A stretch of 60,540 nt of DNA from Eubacteriales Family XIII. Incertae Sedis bacterium (GCA_031266025.1 JAISBV010000023.1:1-60540); one strand, 5' to 3'. Shown: positions 44,795-54,235, numbered from the stretch's first letter. Notes: generated by a model not told the origin, from the sequence alone. Program-made: numbers and translations.

Positions 44795-45316
44795 TCAACC
44801 GGCGATTAAGTGCCGCTCCTTTGCAGTTGCATGGTTCATAACGCACACATCTGGCTTCCATATTTGGGATATACATACAGATTCCCGAAATCGTTGCTTC
44901 AAAGCCCTTTCAATTTCGCCGCACAAAGACTTTTCAAATCCGTTTATTACCAAAACAAACATGAGCGATACTTTGTTTGCAGGTTCGTAATCCGGCGGAA
45001 ATCTGTCTGCAGTTATGCCAACGGAAACTGCCGAATACAGATTCAGAGAATGAATAAACTTGTCACAGATCTCCGAAATCTCTTCGCGAAAAAGTTCATC
45101 GCCTGTTTTATTCTCTTTTTTGGGATTAGGCGACATATTGCTTGAATTCGGGAAAGACGATTTCGCTTCAACGAACATAAGTTTATCGTTTTTCGCTCGG
45201 ACAAATTCAACTGTTTTTAACCTGTCGTCAAGTTCCGCATATTGCGATGACTTTTCAATATGAAACACATTATCGGCTACAAAGGTCATCCCCCTCTCAA
45301 AGATAGTCTTATTCAT
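44795..45316 (-). CDS. PD-(D/E)XK-like protein, partner of ATPase
   Basis: A 173-residue protein beginning MNKTIFERGMTFVADNV. The part VEFVRAKNDKLMFVEAKSSFP contains a glutamate followed by a beta strand and E-A-K, the pattern of a PD-(D/E)XK nuclease core, though one catalytic acid is placed unusually. The start overlaps the ATPase stop by eight bases and has AAGGTG upstream, so the two are translated together. A paired AAA/ABC ATPase and nuclease is a common form of anti-phage system. The function is inferred. Codon use and base composition are AT-richer than neighbours, suggesting transfer. Confidence 0.6.
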   Translation of the reverse strand: MNKTIFERGMTFVADNVFHIEKSSQYAELDDRLKTVEFVRAKNDKLMFVEAKSSFPNSSNMSPNPKKENKTGDELFREEISEICDKFIHSLNLYSAVSVGITADRFPPDYEPANKVSLMFVLVINGFEKSLCGEIERALKQRFRESVCISQIWKPDVCVMNHATAKERHLIAG

Positions 45317-46229
45317 CGCCGAACACCTTATCAAGCCTTTTCTCGTATAGCCTGACCGGTTCATCTATCAGCTTGTTTGGGTTAAGCAGGTCAAAACGAT
45401 CACCGTTATCATGCCTTATCCGGTCACCGTATTTGTATAGCGAGAAGAACTTAACTTCATCGCCTTTGCTTTTTTCATGAAGCACGGCAAAGTATTCAGC
45501 GAGTATCTCGCTGTGTGTGGCTATGAATATTTGCACGCCGTTGCGGGACAGTTCAAGGAGAATGTCCACAAGAATCGGTACGAGTTCGGGGTTGAGACTA
45601 TTCTCCGGCTCATCCCAAAACAGCACAGAACCGGGTTCGAGATGGCCGCACCTGACAAGCAGTTCCAGATAGCCGAGTTTCTTAAAACCGGAAGCCTCGT
45701 TTGAGAATGGTATACGTGTTCCGTCGGCGCGGATGGTGTAATACCGTTCCTCACCGGGCGCCCATTCAACCCTGCCGCCAACCTTTTCCGTGATAGTGGC
45801 AGTGATTGCCTTTTGGGTATCTGTCTGCTTTCTGTTATCAGAATCCTGCGCGGTAATAAGCACATCGCGATAGATGCTGCTGAAGTCGTTGTCTTTTTGA
45901 TCAACGAAGGTCAATAAACCTTTCGCGTGTTCGAGGATGTCTTTTTCGGGGATGTAAACAGCCTGAGAGACTCCTGTTGCATCCGGCCATGTCTTAACAT
46001 TATCTTTTGACAAACTTTCTTGCCCATTGACAAAATTCATTTTCCCGGGAACATTGGACATGGCGCGATGATCAATTATGGTTTTAATATTATCATACAT
46101 TGCTTTCAACAATATCGTTTTTCCCGTGCCGTTCCCTCCGATGAATACATTCACGCCGGGGCAGAAGTCTGCGGTAAATTCGCCCTTGAACACCAAGAAG
46201 TCTTTCAATTCCACGCGTTTGATGGCCAT
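45309..46229 (-). CDS. ABC-type (OLD/RecF-like) ATPase, defence candidate
   Basis: A 306-residue ATPase: Walker A FIGGNGTGKT (near residue 30), an ABC-like signature region ASGFKKLGYLELL, Walker B SVLFWDEPENSLNPE and a switch histidine in FIATHSEILAEYF. Such AAA_15/21 proteins form dimers that act together with an effector, as in many defence pairs. The gene starts with GAGGAGG eight bases upstream, right after the remnant gene. With the nuclease-like partner it appears to be an intact two-gene unit next to a broken one. Confidence 0.75.
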   Translation of the reverse strand: MAIKRVELKDFLVFKGEFTADFCPGVNVFIGGNGTGKTILLKAMYDNIKTIIDHRAMSNVPGKMNFVNGQESLSKDNVKTWPDATGVSQAVYIPEKDILEHAKGLLTFVDQKDNDFSSIYRDVLITAQDSDNRKQTDTQKAITATITEKVGGRVEWAPGEERYYTIRADGTRIPFSNEASGFKKLGYLELLVRCGHLEPGSVLFWDEPENSLNPELVPILVDILLELSRNGVQIFIATHSEILAEYFAVLHEKSKGDEVKFFSLYKYGDRIRHDNGDRFDLLNPNKLIDEPVRLYEKRLDKVFGDE

Positions 46230-46639
46230 CTATTTGTCCTCCTCAACATCAAACAGTGTTAGTTGCCTTGCATTTTGCTGTTGCGCCGTCAACTCCGCCG
46301 CTTGTACTCATTGTTTGTTATTAGTTTATATCTGCACCGGTATTGTTGAGCCTGTTTTTTGTTACATCTTTCAACATTAAAACCAATGCGAGTTCCTAAT
46401 TCATTTACTATGTCTTGTAAAGCATAAGCAGCAGAATCAAAAGTTGTTTCTAAGCATTCATTCGCAAATAATGCCAATTTATCTGTTGGCAAAATATTTA
46501 AAAATGAACGAAACTCCTTACAAGTATTATTTTCGTCTTTTAGTTTCCCATCGCCGGAAAATTTTAATATTTGCGCTAATGTTTTGTCTTCAAATGCATC
46601 TTTATTGCTTTCCCATAAATCACCGATGGTTTTTGACAT
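46230..46639 (-). pseudogene. Decayed defence-type gene
   Basis: From the ATG at 46639 an open frame of 116 residues (MSKTIGDLWESNKDAFEDK.., ALQDIVNELGTRIGFNVE) stops at 46289. The last part of that frame is low quality. A different frame (46230-46308) encodes VQAAELTAQQQNARQLTLFD and an acidic end, which looks like the natural C-terminus of a restriction-type protein. The most likely history is a large gene (nuclease or methylase) that lost its middle, leaving both ends out of frame. The ALQDIVNELGTRIGF segment resembles the N-terminus of large nuclease proteins in defence loci, but I cannot name the family. Confidence 0.5.
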
Positions 46640-47055
46640 TATTTTTTACCGCCTTACCCGTTTACTAATTTATAATTTCGTTTTTTTCATGCCTGTCAAT
46701 TCAATAGCCTTTGTAGCCGATATTTGAATGTTCTCGAAAGACGTTTGCGGTGTGCGTACATTTCAAAGGTTGATTCAACCTGCCGCTTCTTTTTCACCTT
46801 CCTCTCATCCGAAATTTTCAAATACAGAAAACCCGTGTCGGTTCTGTATTATATATTATGATACTGCGTCGCTCCGACTTACACAAGAGATATTACCGAT
46901 TTTATATGTGAAATTTCACTTTCACTTTTCACTTTAGAATTCGAAGAAAAACATACGCAATATCTTGGACGCAAACCCGCCGCTCACATAAGCAGGGGGC
47001 ACAGCGCCGCCGTTCAACGCCGGTTGCTGATTTTGCCGGTTGTCAAAAAACAGGC
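46640..47055. other. Gene-free AT-rich region
   Basis: About 415 bases between the divergent decayed gene and trxB. It has no convincing coding frame, tRNA or repeat, apart from short T-rich stretches. It probably contains regulatory remnants of the inserted defence segment. Confidence 0.4.
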
Positions 47056-47084
47056 TTGCTTTATGGGCGTATTCAATATATTAT
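47056..47084 (+). promoter_or_regulatory. Promoter of trxB
   Basis: TTGCTT and TATTAT are separated by 17 bases, with the GTG start 49 bases downstream. The -35 is weak. Confidence 0.5.
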
Positions 47085-47132
47085 TGTTGTTATGAAGACG
47101 ATGTCAAACAATGCCGGAAAGGTGTAATTATT

Positions 47133-48068
47133 GTGATTTATGACGTAATCATTCTGGGCGGCGGTCCGGCGGGCCTGAGCGCCGCCATTTACGCGGGCAG
47201 GGCGCGCAGATCCGTCCTCTTGATAGAAAAGGGGGCGTTCGGCGGGCAGATCATACAGAGCTCCGGTATAGAGAACTATCCGGGTTCGATCGAGCGTGAA
47301 TCAGGAGAAAGCCTTACAGGACGCATGTCGGCGCAGGCGGAGACGTTCGGCGCCGAACGGGTAACCGATACGGTGACGGGCGTTCTGCCGGAAGGCAAAA
47401 TCAAAACGCTCACGGGCGCGAAGGGCAAATACGAGGGCCGTGCGCTGATAGTTGCTACGGGCGCCGCGCCCACGCGCATAGGCTGCCCCGGCGAGAGTGA
47501 ATTGACGGGCAGGGGCGTTTCCTACTGCGCTACCTGCGACGCGGCGTTTTTTGAAGGTCTGCCGGTCTATGTGGTCGGCGGCGGCGACTCGGCGGTTGAA
47601 GAAGCCGTCTACCTCGCCAAGTTTGCGCGAAATGTAACGGTCATACACAGACGCGACGCCCTCAGGGCCGCGAAGTACATACAGGACGCGGCGTTCGCCG
47701 AACCCAAGCTGTCGTTCATATGGAACAGCGCGGTCACGGAGCTGCACGGCGACGGGCTTTTGGAGAGCATGACGCTCAAGAACGTCAAAACCGGCGAAAT
47801 GACGGTCATAGAGGCCGACAAGGCGGACGGAACATTCGGACTCTTTGTGTTCGTCGGTATGAGTCCGATGTCCGAGTTGTTTGACGGCCTTTTGGATACG
47901 GAGAACGGATATATACTGACCGACGAAGGTATGGCTACGAATATCCCGGGCGTTTTCGCTGCGGGCGACGTACGCAAGAAGCTCTTGCGTCAGGTTGTGA
48001 CTGCGGCGGCGGACGGCGCGATAGCCGCCGCGCGGGCGGAAAAATACTTGGCCGACCTGCATTGCTAA
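47133..48068 (+). CDS. trxB: Thioredoxin reductase
   Basis: A 311-residue flavoprotein with FAD motif DVIILGGGPAGLSAAIYAGRA, redox pair in YCATCDAAF, NADPH motif VVGGGDSAVEEAVYLAKFA, and the C-terminal FAAGDVRKKLLRQVVTAAADG. It passes electrons from NADPH to thioredoxin or a similar protein. Start: the GTG at 47133 is preceded by GGAAAGGTG at eight bases; earlier codons would add an untypical N-terminus. It is followed after 44 bases by the radical SAM operon and may supply its thiol reduction. Confidence 0.93.
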   Translation: MIYDVIILGGGPAGLSAAIYAGRARRSVLLIEKGAFGGQIIQSSGIENYPGSIERESGESLTGRMSAQAETFGAERVTDTVTGVLPEGKIKTLTGAKGKYEGRALIVATGAAPTRIGCPGESELTGRGVSYCATCDAAFFEGLPVYVVGGGDSAVEEAVYLAKFARNVTVIHRRDALRAAKYIQDAAFAEPKLSFIWNSAVTELHGDGLLESMTLKNVKTGEMTVIEADKADGTFGLFVFVGMSPMSELFDGLLDTENGYILTDEGMATNIPGVFAAGDVRKKLLRQVVTAAADGAIAAARAEKYLADLHC

Positions 48069-48112
48069 AACAATGATTCCCTCCTAAAGGCTCAAACAAG
48101 GAATTGTAATAT

Positions 48113-49516
48113 ATGGGAACAAATGAAACTGTACTGTCAAAAACACAGAGCCTTTGCCCCGTCTGCGGAAAACCCACGGACGCGTACTACGCGGAGACGG
48201 ACGGCGGCGTCCGTTTTATAAACGACTGCCCCGAGCACGGGCAAGTGTCTTCGGCGGCGGCCGGAGACTCTGCGGAATTTTTGGAATGGATGAGCGCGCC
48301 CATAATCAATATAGCCCCAAAGCTTGCTCTCACGCAAGGCGCGGACAATGAATGCCCGCTGCACTGCGGCACATGCGACCGCCATCTGCAAACGGCCTGC
48401 TGCGTACTTCTTGATGTCACGGATCGCTGCAATCAAAGCTGCCCTTGGTGCTTCGCCCGTGCGGATTCGCAGGCGGACGGCGCGGCGGACGATCCCGATT
48501 TGGCGCTTATAGAGCGTTGGTACGACAGGCTGACGGAGCTCGGTGAAGAACGCAAATTCAACATTCAGATTTCGGGCGGCGAACCGACGGTACGCGAAGA
48601 CCTGCCGGAAATCATAGCTATGGGCAAGCGCAAGGATTTTGAGTACATACAGCTCAACACGAACGGCCGCAGGATAGCGCTTGAGGACGGTTACGCGGAA
48701 AAGCTGAAGGCGGCAGGCGCGTCCGTGGCGTTTCTCCAATTCGACGGTCTTCGGGACGATATTTACGAAAAACTGCGCGGAGGGCCCATGCTTGACGTAA
48801 AGCGTAAGGCGGTCGAGCGCTGCAGGCAGGCGGAACTGCCCGTCACACTCGTTCCGACGGTTCTGAAGGGTGTAAATCTCGACAATATAGGCGATATGAT
48901 ACGTTATATGCTCGAAAACTTGGACGTCGTTAAAGGTGTACATTTCCAGCCGGCGTCCTTCTTCGGCCGACATCCCTTGGATAGGAACGCCGCGCGCGGC
49001 GATTACGGGGAACGCGTGACGATGTTCGATGTAATGCGCGGGATAGAGGAACAAACAGACGGGCTCTTCAAACGCAAGGATATGATCCCGATAACGGCGG
49101 GGCATCCCCTGTGCTGTTTCAGCGGAAGCTTCCTTAGGGAAACGAGCGGCGGCGTGAAGAGTCTTATGAGCGCGGAACAGAGGGAGTACGGCGCAAGCTG
49201 TTGCTGCTGTGAACCCGATCCTCTCGAAACCATACGCAAGGATCGCGATTTTGTGTTGAACAAGTGGGATATGGACGAAACGGACGGCGCCGGCGATCGC
49301 TGCGTGTCCGGCGAAGCGGAAGACGACGCAATGGACTTCGACGCTTTTATTTCTTATGTGCGCCGAAATCGCTTCACGCTTACGGGCATGGCCTTTCAGG
49401 ACAGCAACAATCTGGACGCCGAGCGCCTGAAACGCTGCCGCGTTCAGGTTTTTTCGCGCGACGAACGGCTGATTCCGTTCTGCGCTTACAACAGCATTTA
49501 CAGATCGCAGCATTAG
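48113..49516 (+). CDS. trsS: Radical SAM protein of the TrsS / DVU_155x cluster
   Basis: A 467-residue radical SAM enzyme. The iron-sulfur motif CNQSCPWC (near residue 106) binds a [4Fe-4S] cluster and SAM. An N-terminal Cys knuckle (LCPVCGKPTDA), a Cys-rich group (CPLHCGTCDRHLQTACC) and a C-terminal CCCC stretch hold further metal sites. The whole pattern matches the (seleno)protein TrsS found with methyltransferase, C-GCAxxG-C-C and CoA-ligase genes in Desulfovibrio and clostridia. In this copy the relevant sites are cysteine rather than selenocysteine, as no in-frame TGA interrupts it. Function is unknown; its recurring neighbour is a molybdenum hydroxylase, so cofactor or enzyme maturation is suspected. 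Confidence 0.8.
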   Translation: MGTNETVLSKTQSLCPVCGKPTDAYYAETDGGVRFINDCPEHGQVSSAAAGDSAEFLEWMSAPIINIAPKLALTQGADNECPLHCGTCDRHLQTACCVLLDVTDRCNQSCPWCFARADSQADGAADDPDLALIERWYDRLTELGEERKFNIQISGGEPTVREDLPEIIAMGKRKDFEYIQLNTNGRRIALEDGYAEKLKAAGASVAFLQFDGLRDDIYEKLRGGPMLDVKRKAVERCRQAELPVTLVPTVLKGVNLDNIGDMIRYMLENLDVVKGVHFQPASFFGRHPLDRNAARGDYGERVTMFDVMRGIEEQTDGLFKRKDMIPITAGHPLCCFSGSFLRETSGGVKSLMSAEQREYGASCCCCEPDPLETIRKDRDFVLNKWDMDETDGAGDRCVSGEAEDDAMDFDAFISYVRRNRFTLTGMAFQDSNNLDAERLKRCRVQVFSRDERLIPFCAYNSIYRSQH

Positions 49517-49561
49517 CGGCGACCTCCGAAAACCCCTTAACGCACCGCCCGCCGGGCGGCA

Positions 49562-50317
49562 ATGGTGGCAAATATGGGTCTCATTTCTCCGGGCAATTTC
49601 GATTTGATCAAAGAAGCTATGGATATATGCGCCTTCCCCTCGGGGGCGCGCATACTTGACGCGGGATGCGGCGAGGGGGATACGCTCGCCTTTCTCGAAA
49701 GGACGTACGGCGTGAATGGTACGGGTATCGACCGCTCGGACGGGCTTTTGCGGCGAGGACGCGAAAAGCATCCCGGACTCGACCTGCGGAGCGGCGAAAC
49801 GGAGCTGCTTGATTTTCCGTCGTTCGAATTTGACGGTGTGATCATGGAATGCGTGCTTTCGCTGTCTTCACTGCAGCTTGAATCGCTTCACGAGACGTGG
49901 TGCGTACTGAAAAAGGGCGGAAAACTCATATTGGCGGATCTTTATATCATCGATCCCGATCCCGCCGAGGCGGCGCGGGCCCGCAAAGAAGCCGAAGACG
50001 CGCGCCGCGCGCCGCATAAGGAAGGCGACTGCGAACGGGAGAGAAACGCGCCCTCCGAATATTGTCTTTCCGGCGCCTTTGTAGTTGAAAGCCTGTTTGA
50101 AGCCATAGACGAGGTTGGCTTCGAGCGTTTGTCCTGGAGCGATAAGACGCCGGCACTGCGCGCGTTCGCGGCCGAAAAGATATTTGAATACGGCTCGCTC
50201 GCGGATTTTTGGCGGGCGACGCTTCCGCCGGGCGAGACGGAGCCGGGCTTTTGCCGCGCTTCCGCTTCCGCGAAAAATATAGGCTATTTCCTCGCTGTAT
50301 TGAGAAAATCGGAATGA
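49562..50317 (+). CDS. SAM-dependent methyltransferase of the same cluster (DVU_1556-like)
   Basis: A 251-residue class I methyltransferase: motif I RILDAGCGEGDTLAFLE, motif II around GIDRSDGLL, and FDGVIMECVLSLSS as the post-I block. It corresponds by context to the DVU_1556-type methyltransferase that accompanies TrsS. Substrate unknown. No strong ribosome site precedes the chosen ATG; the gene follows the radical SAM gene by 45 bases and is four bases from the next. The C-terminal part, YGSLADFWRATLPPGETEPGF, is characteristic of this group. Confidence 0.78.
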   Translation: MVANMGLISPGNFDLIKEAMDICAFPSGARILDAGCGEGDTLAFLERTYGVNGTGIDRSDGLLRRGREKHPGLDLRSGETELLDFPSFEFDGVIMECVLSLSSLQLESLHETWCVLKKGGKLILADLYIIDPDPAEAARARKEAEDARRAPHKEGDCERERNAPSEYCLSGAFVVESLFEAIDEVGFERLSWSDKTPALRAFAAEKIFEYGSLADFWRATLPPGETEPGFCRASASAKNIGYFLAVLRKSE

Positions 50318-50321
50318 TATT

Positions 50322-50705
50322 ATGGAACTGAACGAGAGAATATTCGACTTAAAGCTCAAAGGTTACTGCTGCAGCCAAATCATCATCGCGCTCGGCCTTG
50401 AAGATCTCGGAAAGGAAAATGAGGATTTGATAGTGGCAATGAACGCTTTCTGCGTCGGCTTGGAAGAGGGGAAGCTCTGCGGAACCTTGGCCGCTGCGGT
50501 ATGTCTGCTGTTTCTTGCGGACGAGCACGCGGCGCGGACAGAACTGCGCGGCGCGCTCATGGACTGGTTTTACGACCGTTTCGGCGGCTATGACTGCGAC
50601 GACATAGTGCAGGGCAACGAGATGAACAAGATATCCGTCTGCCCCGGCATGATCGCGGAAACATACGAAAAGGCATGCGATCTGCTCGATTTGGAGCCGC
50701 GGTAG
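50322..50705 (+). CDS. C-GCAxxG-C-C family redox protein (DVU_1555-like)
   Basis: A 127-residue protein of the C_GCAxxG_C_C family: GYCCSQIIIALGLEDLG gives the first Cys group, MNAFCVGLEEGKLCGTLAAAVC the central motif and ISVCPGMIAETYEKA the last Cys. Such proteins are thought to bind metal clusters or carry redox-active cysteines. It is packed tightly (four bases on each side) between the methyltransferase and the CoA ligase of the TrsS operon. Function is not established for the family. Confidence 0.85.
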   Translation: MELNERIFDLKLKGYCCSQIIIALGLEDLGKENEDLIVAMNAFCVGLEEGKLCGTLAAAVCLLFLADEHAARTELRGALMDWFYDRFGGYDCDDIVQGNEMNKISVCPGMIAETYEKACDLLDLEPR

Positions 50706-50709
50706 CGTT

Positions 50710-51744
50710 ATGGCGGGAACGGTTTTGGACGCTTGGGTCGCCCGTAAGATAGGACTGCCGGAGGGCGCGCCGCTGCGCAGGGAGGATATAGAAAGCTATC
50801 AGCTCACGATGCTGCGTCGCACGCTGAAAACAGCGCGGGCGAACAGTCCTTTTTACGCTGAACGGTTGTCGGGTATTGACGTCGAAACGGATATCATGAG
50901 CCTTGAGGATATGCGCAGGATACCGTTTACGACGGAATCGGATCTCAGGGATAGCGGGCCGGCCATGCTCTGCGTGCCGCAAAAGGATGTCAGCCGCATC
51001 GTTACATTGAATACAAGCGGCAGCGAAGGCAGCCCAAAGAGAATATATTTCACGGAAGAGGATCAGGAATTGACCGTTGACTTTTTTCATCACGGCATGA
51101 AAATCATGACGGACGAATCAGACCTGCTTCTTATACTGCTGTCCTGCGAACGTCCGGGCTCCGTCGGCGATCTTTTGCGGCAAGGATTGGCGCGCGGCGG
51201 AACGAGGACAATAACATATGGGCCGATTCCGAGAAACGACGACTCCGAAGACGCGGCCGTACTCTCGCTTATGCGTGAAATGAACATAAGCTCCGTTGTC
51301 GGCGGGCCCGTGGAAACGGCAAGGTTGGCGCGCGGCGGCGCGGACTGCGCCGCAAGCGTCAGGAGCGTGCTGCTTTCCACGGAATACGTTTCGGACGAAA
51401 ACAGGCAAACCATAGAAGAATGCTGGAATTGCAAGGTTTTTGAACACTACGGAACTACGGAGAGCGGGCTCGGCGGCGCAATGGCCTGCCATATGCGCGA
51501 AGGCTATCACCCGCGGGAAGCCGATCTTATATTTGAGATCACAGACCCCCGCAGCGGACAGGTTTTGCCTGACGGCGAATGGGGTGAGGTCGTGTTCACC
51601 ACGATCACGCGGCGCGCCATGCCATTTATCCGATATCGCATAGGAGACGTCGGACGGTGGCTGCCCGAGCCTTGCGGCTGCGGAAGTATGCTGAAACGTC
51701 TCGATAAGATAGGGGATCGCGCGGCGATCAAACGACGCCCGTAA
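50710..51744 (+). CDS. Shortened PaaK-like AMP/CoA ligase (DVU_1553-like)
   Basis: A 344-residue AMP-forming ligase relative: TLNTSGSEGSPKRIYFT (P-loop), EHYGTTESGLGG (A5), GEWGEVVFTTITRRAMPFIRYRIGDVGRW and a CGCG cysteine pair. It lacks the normal C-terminal domain of about 100 residues, ending soon after the KIGDRAAIKRR motif, where the hinge would be. The same shortened form is typical of the DVU_1553-type ligase, so this is a family trait rather than damage. It may activate a carboxylic acid intermediate or have lost the second half-reaction. Confidence 0.82.
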   Translation: MAGTVLDAWVARKIGLPEGAPLRREDIESYQLTMLRRTLKTARANSPFYAERLSGIDVETDIMSLEDMRRIPFTTESDLRDSGPAMLCVPQKDVSRIVTLNTSGSEGSPKRIYFTEEDQELTVDFFHHGMKIMTDESDLLLILLSCERPGSVGDLLRQGLARGGTRTITYGPIPRNDDSEDAAVLSLMREMNISSVVGGPVETARLARGGADCAASVRSVLLSTEYVSDENRQTIEECWNCKVFEHYGTTESGLGGAMACHMREGYHPREADLIFEITDPRSGQVLPDGEWGEVVFTTITRRAMPFIRYRIGDVGRWLPEPCGCGSMLKRLDKIGDRAAIKRRP

Positions 51745-51798
51745 ACGGATGTTTCGTACATAATCAGTTATTTTATCTATTTTTGAGATTAAAATCCA

Positions 51799-53967
51799 AT
51801 GAAGCGACGTCCCTGTACAACTATATCTCTGTTCGCCTTGGCCGCTGTTTTGTTTGTCGCTGCGGCGCTCATGACGTCCTGCAAGCAGGATGCGGAAGCC
51901 ACAACGTCTCCCGACATAGGGGAAAGCATCGTGGTGTCCGCTTTTTCACGCGAATATCAGGATTTTGAATTGGCTGTCGACCTTGATTTCTCAAAGGACG
52001 TCATGGAGCGGCTTTCCGCTTTGGGCGACGACCCTTCAACGGGTTTTCGGACGGCCGGTTCGCCCGCCGAAACGGAAGCCGCCGCCATAGTGGAAGCCGC
52101 GATGCGCCGCGCGGGGCTGCAGAACGTAACGCGCGACTCGGCGCCCGTAGACGCTTGGACGTTCAAGGGAGCGAATCTGCTCTTTGAAGACAGGCGGGGC
52201 GAGCAGGTGCGAATAGTTCTCGGAGGTTATCCCGTCAATCTCATAGCGGAAAGACAGGAACTTATGCTTGTGGACGGCGGCGCGGGCAAGACTGCGGACT
52301 ACGAAGGGCTCGATGTGCGAGGCAAACTCGTCCTGCTGAACGCGGACGGCGACGGGGGCGACAAAGACGCGGGTTTCCGCGCCGTGCAGGCCAAGGCGGC
52401 GGGCGCTAAAGCCGTCATATTCTGCCCGGACGCCGACGCCGATATTGACGGCAAGCTCTTGACAAGCGGCTTCGGCGCGCCGTCCGACGCACCCGCGTTC
52501 GCTGTCAGCGAAGAGGGTCGTGAGCTGCTCAAAACGGCGCTGAAGCGCACCGAGAACGGCGAGCTGCCCGTGATATTCAACTCCGATTCCGTCGTCGCGG
52601 GAGGAGCTCCGACTGAAAATATATGGGGTGAAATACCCGGCAAAAGCGCCGACGTCGTCTATATGCTGTCCAATTACGACGGCTTTTATCGCTCCGCATT
52701 CGAGCCCGCTTCGGGTGTGTCCGCCATGCTCGGCGTCGCCAAGGCCCTGTGCGACAGCGGTTTTCTTCCGAACAAGACAATACGTTTCGTCGCCTGCGGC
52801 GCGGGAGAATGGGGCGCCGTAGATACGCTCTTTGATCGGGACGCGGGCGCGTGGCGTCAAATTTCGCGCGTTCATCCCGAATGGGCGGAACAAGCCTTCG
52901 CCGTAATGAACGCCGACGCCGCGTATCCGACCGGAAACAAGTTCCGTTTTGGCATGGCGGCGACAGGCGATATATACGCATTTGCGCATCGAAGCGCAGG
53001 TCAGCTCATTGAAACAAGCATGTATGATTTTACTTGGTATTCGTCGGAGAGCCCGTCCGATATAATGACGGAGGACGGCGTCTGGAGTCTGTTCGGCGTG
53101 CCCGCCGTGGCCGCGAGACCCGGAGACGACGCGTTTTACGGAGACTATCGTCACAGCAGCAATGATACGGTAGACGTCTTGGGTTTTGACGACGACGCGT
53201 ATCGTTTCACCCAGCTGCTGTTCGGCAAGCTGATACTTGATTTGGACGAAGCAGCGGTGCGCCCGCTTGATTTCGAAGCGAACGTCACAGAGGTTCTCGT
53301 ATCGCTTGAAGCCCTGCCCGCGTCAAGCGCGCGCCTTGCCGCCGTCCTTGAGACCGCCGCCGAAGACGCCGAAGCGCTTACGGCGAATATAGACGCCTTG
53401 AACATAAGGTATCTCGAATCCGAAGGGGAAACGCGCGCATCCATAAGCGCCGCAGCCGCCGATCTGAACAGGGAGCTCTACGCGCTGAACAGGATGATGC
53501 GCGACGCGTTCGTGCGTTTCGGCGAAAGCGGAACACCTATACTGCCTCACGAAGAGGCGGGGCGCAACACGGTATTATTGAACGAAGCATTGACTGCCAT
53601 GCGCGCGCTCGACGCTGAAGGCGCCATAGCGGCGCTGAAGAACGCGGGTATGGGGCGCTACGCGGATTACGACGCGCGCGTATGCGATTATTTCGCGGCG
53701 CGGGATAACGCGGAAACATGGGCCGCAGGCCGCGAAAATGGCCCTGTTTGCCGTGCGGACGTCGTAATCAGAAGTCTGCGACAAAAAATAAAAGACAAGG
53801 ATCCCGATCTAAGCGCGGAAATTGATGAAACGGAGACGCTTTTGTCGCAGGAAGAGCTGCTGCTGCGCGAGATACTGAATGAAGAGCTGTCCATGGTTGA
53901 AACTATTGCTCCGCGCATAAGCAAAGCCGCAGGCGATATCGCGCCGCTGACGGCGGCGAAGCAGTAA
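51799..53967 (+). CDS. M28-like peptidase lipoprotein, probably catalytically altered
   Basis: A 722-residue lipoprotein (AAALMTSC lipobox, Cys 28) with M28-like domains and a PA-type insertion. Segments match M28: GFRTAGSPAETEAAAIVEAAMR, VRGKLVLLNADGDGGDK (PA region), SAFEPASGVSAMLGVAKAL and HSSNDTVDV. However the first metal ligand His is replaced (LSNYDGF for HYD-type) and the catalytic EE region reads CGAGEWGAVDT. The C-terminal 200 residues are helical. It may be a non-catalytic or re-targeted surface hydrolase. Ribosome site is weak. The gene is separated from the Trs operon by 54 bases. Confidence 0.75.
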   Translation: MKRRPCTTISLFALAAVLFVAAALMTSCKQDAEATTSPDIGESIVVSAFSREYQDFELAVDLDFSKDVMERLSALGDDPSTGFRTAGSPAETEAAAIVEAAMRRAGLQNVTRDSAPVDAWTFKGANLLFEDRRGEQVRIVLGGYPVNLIAERQELMLVDGGAGKTADYEGLDVRGKLVLLNADGDGGDKDAGFRAVQAKAAGAKAVIFCPDADADIDGKLLTSGFGAPSDAPAFAVSEEGRELLKTALKRTENGELPVIFNSDSVVAGGAPTENIWGEIPGKSADVVYMLSNYDGFYRSAFEPASGVSAMLGVAKALCDSGFLPNKTIRFVACGAGEWGAVDTLFDRDAGAWRQISRVHPEWAEQAFAVMNADAAYPTGNKFRFGMAATGDIYAFAHRSAGQLIETSMYDFTWYSSESPSDIMTEDGVWSLFGVPAVAARPGDDAFYGDYRHSSNDTVDVLGFDDDAYRFTQLLFGKLILDLDEAAVRPLDFEANVTEVLVSLEALPASSARLAAVLETAAEDAEALTANIDALNIRYLESEGETRASISAAAADLNRELYALNRMMRDAFVRFGESGTPILPHEEAGRNTVLLNEALTAMRALDAEGAIAALKNAGMGRYADYDARVCDYFAARDNAETWAAGRENGPVCRADVVIRSLRQKIKDKDPDLSAEIDETETLLSQEELLLREILNEELSMVETIAPRISKAAGDIAPLTAAKQ

Positions 53968-54206
53968 CTTTTCACTGCCCTTCTTATTATTCTCAATTTT
54001 TCGATTATCAATACGAATATTAAATGGAAATTATATTAAAAATCGAACTATGAAGTAACTTTATAGTGTGTTTTCACGCTTATATTTTAAGCTGCTATGT
54101 ATTATTGGTTGAAAATTTCCCGCATTTTCTAAACGGATTCACGATATTATGCAATTCGTAAACACAACCGCCCCTGAAATAAATTTTTATTTTTTTCGAT
54201 AAACAC
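53968..54206. other. Gene-free AT-rich region
   Basis: About 240 bases of AT-rich sequence with no coding frame. It leads into the promoter and hairpin cluster just upstream of the tRNA gene. Confidence 0.4.
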
Positions 54207-54235
54207 TTGATATTTGCTTTTGAGTGTAATATAAT
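54207..54235 (+). promoter_or_regulatory. Strong promoter upstream of tRNA-Gly
   Basis: TTGATA and TATAAT are separated by 17 bases, close to consensus. The transcript would begin near 54242 and run about 115 bases before the tRNA, through the hairpin at 54288-54313. Confidence 0.7.

Noticed and set aside
48113-49516. Selenocysteine in the radical SAM protein
   Set aside because: No in-frame TGA interrupts the gene and the corresponding metal sites are cysteine, so this copy is not a selenoprotein.
48137-49771. 544-residue minus-strand frame opposite the radical SAM gene
   Set aside because: It is antisense to a clear radical SAM gene with intact motifs, has no ribosome site and no recognisable domain; it is an effect of high GC and codon bias.
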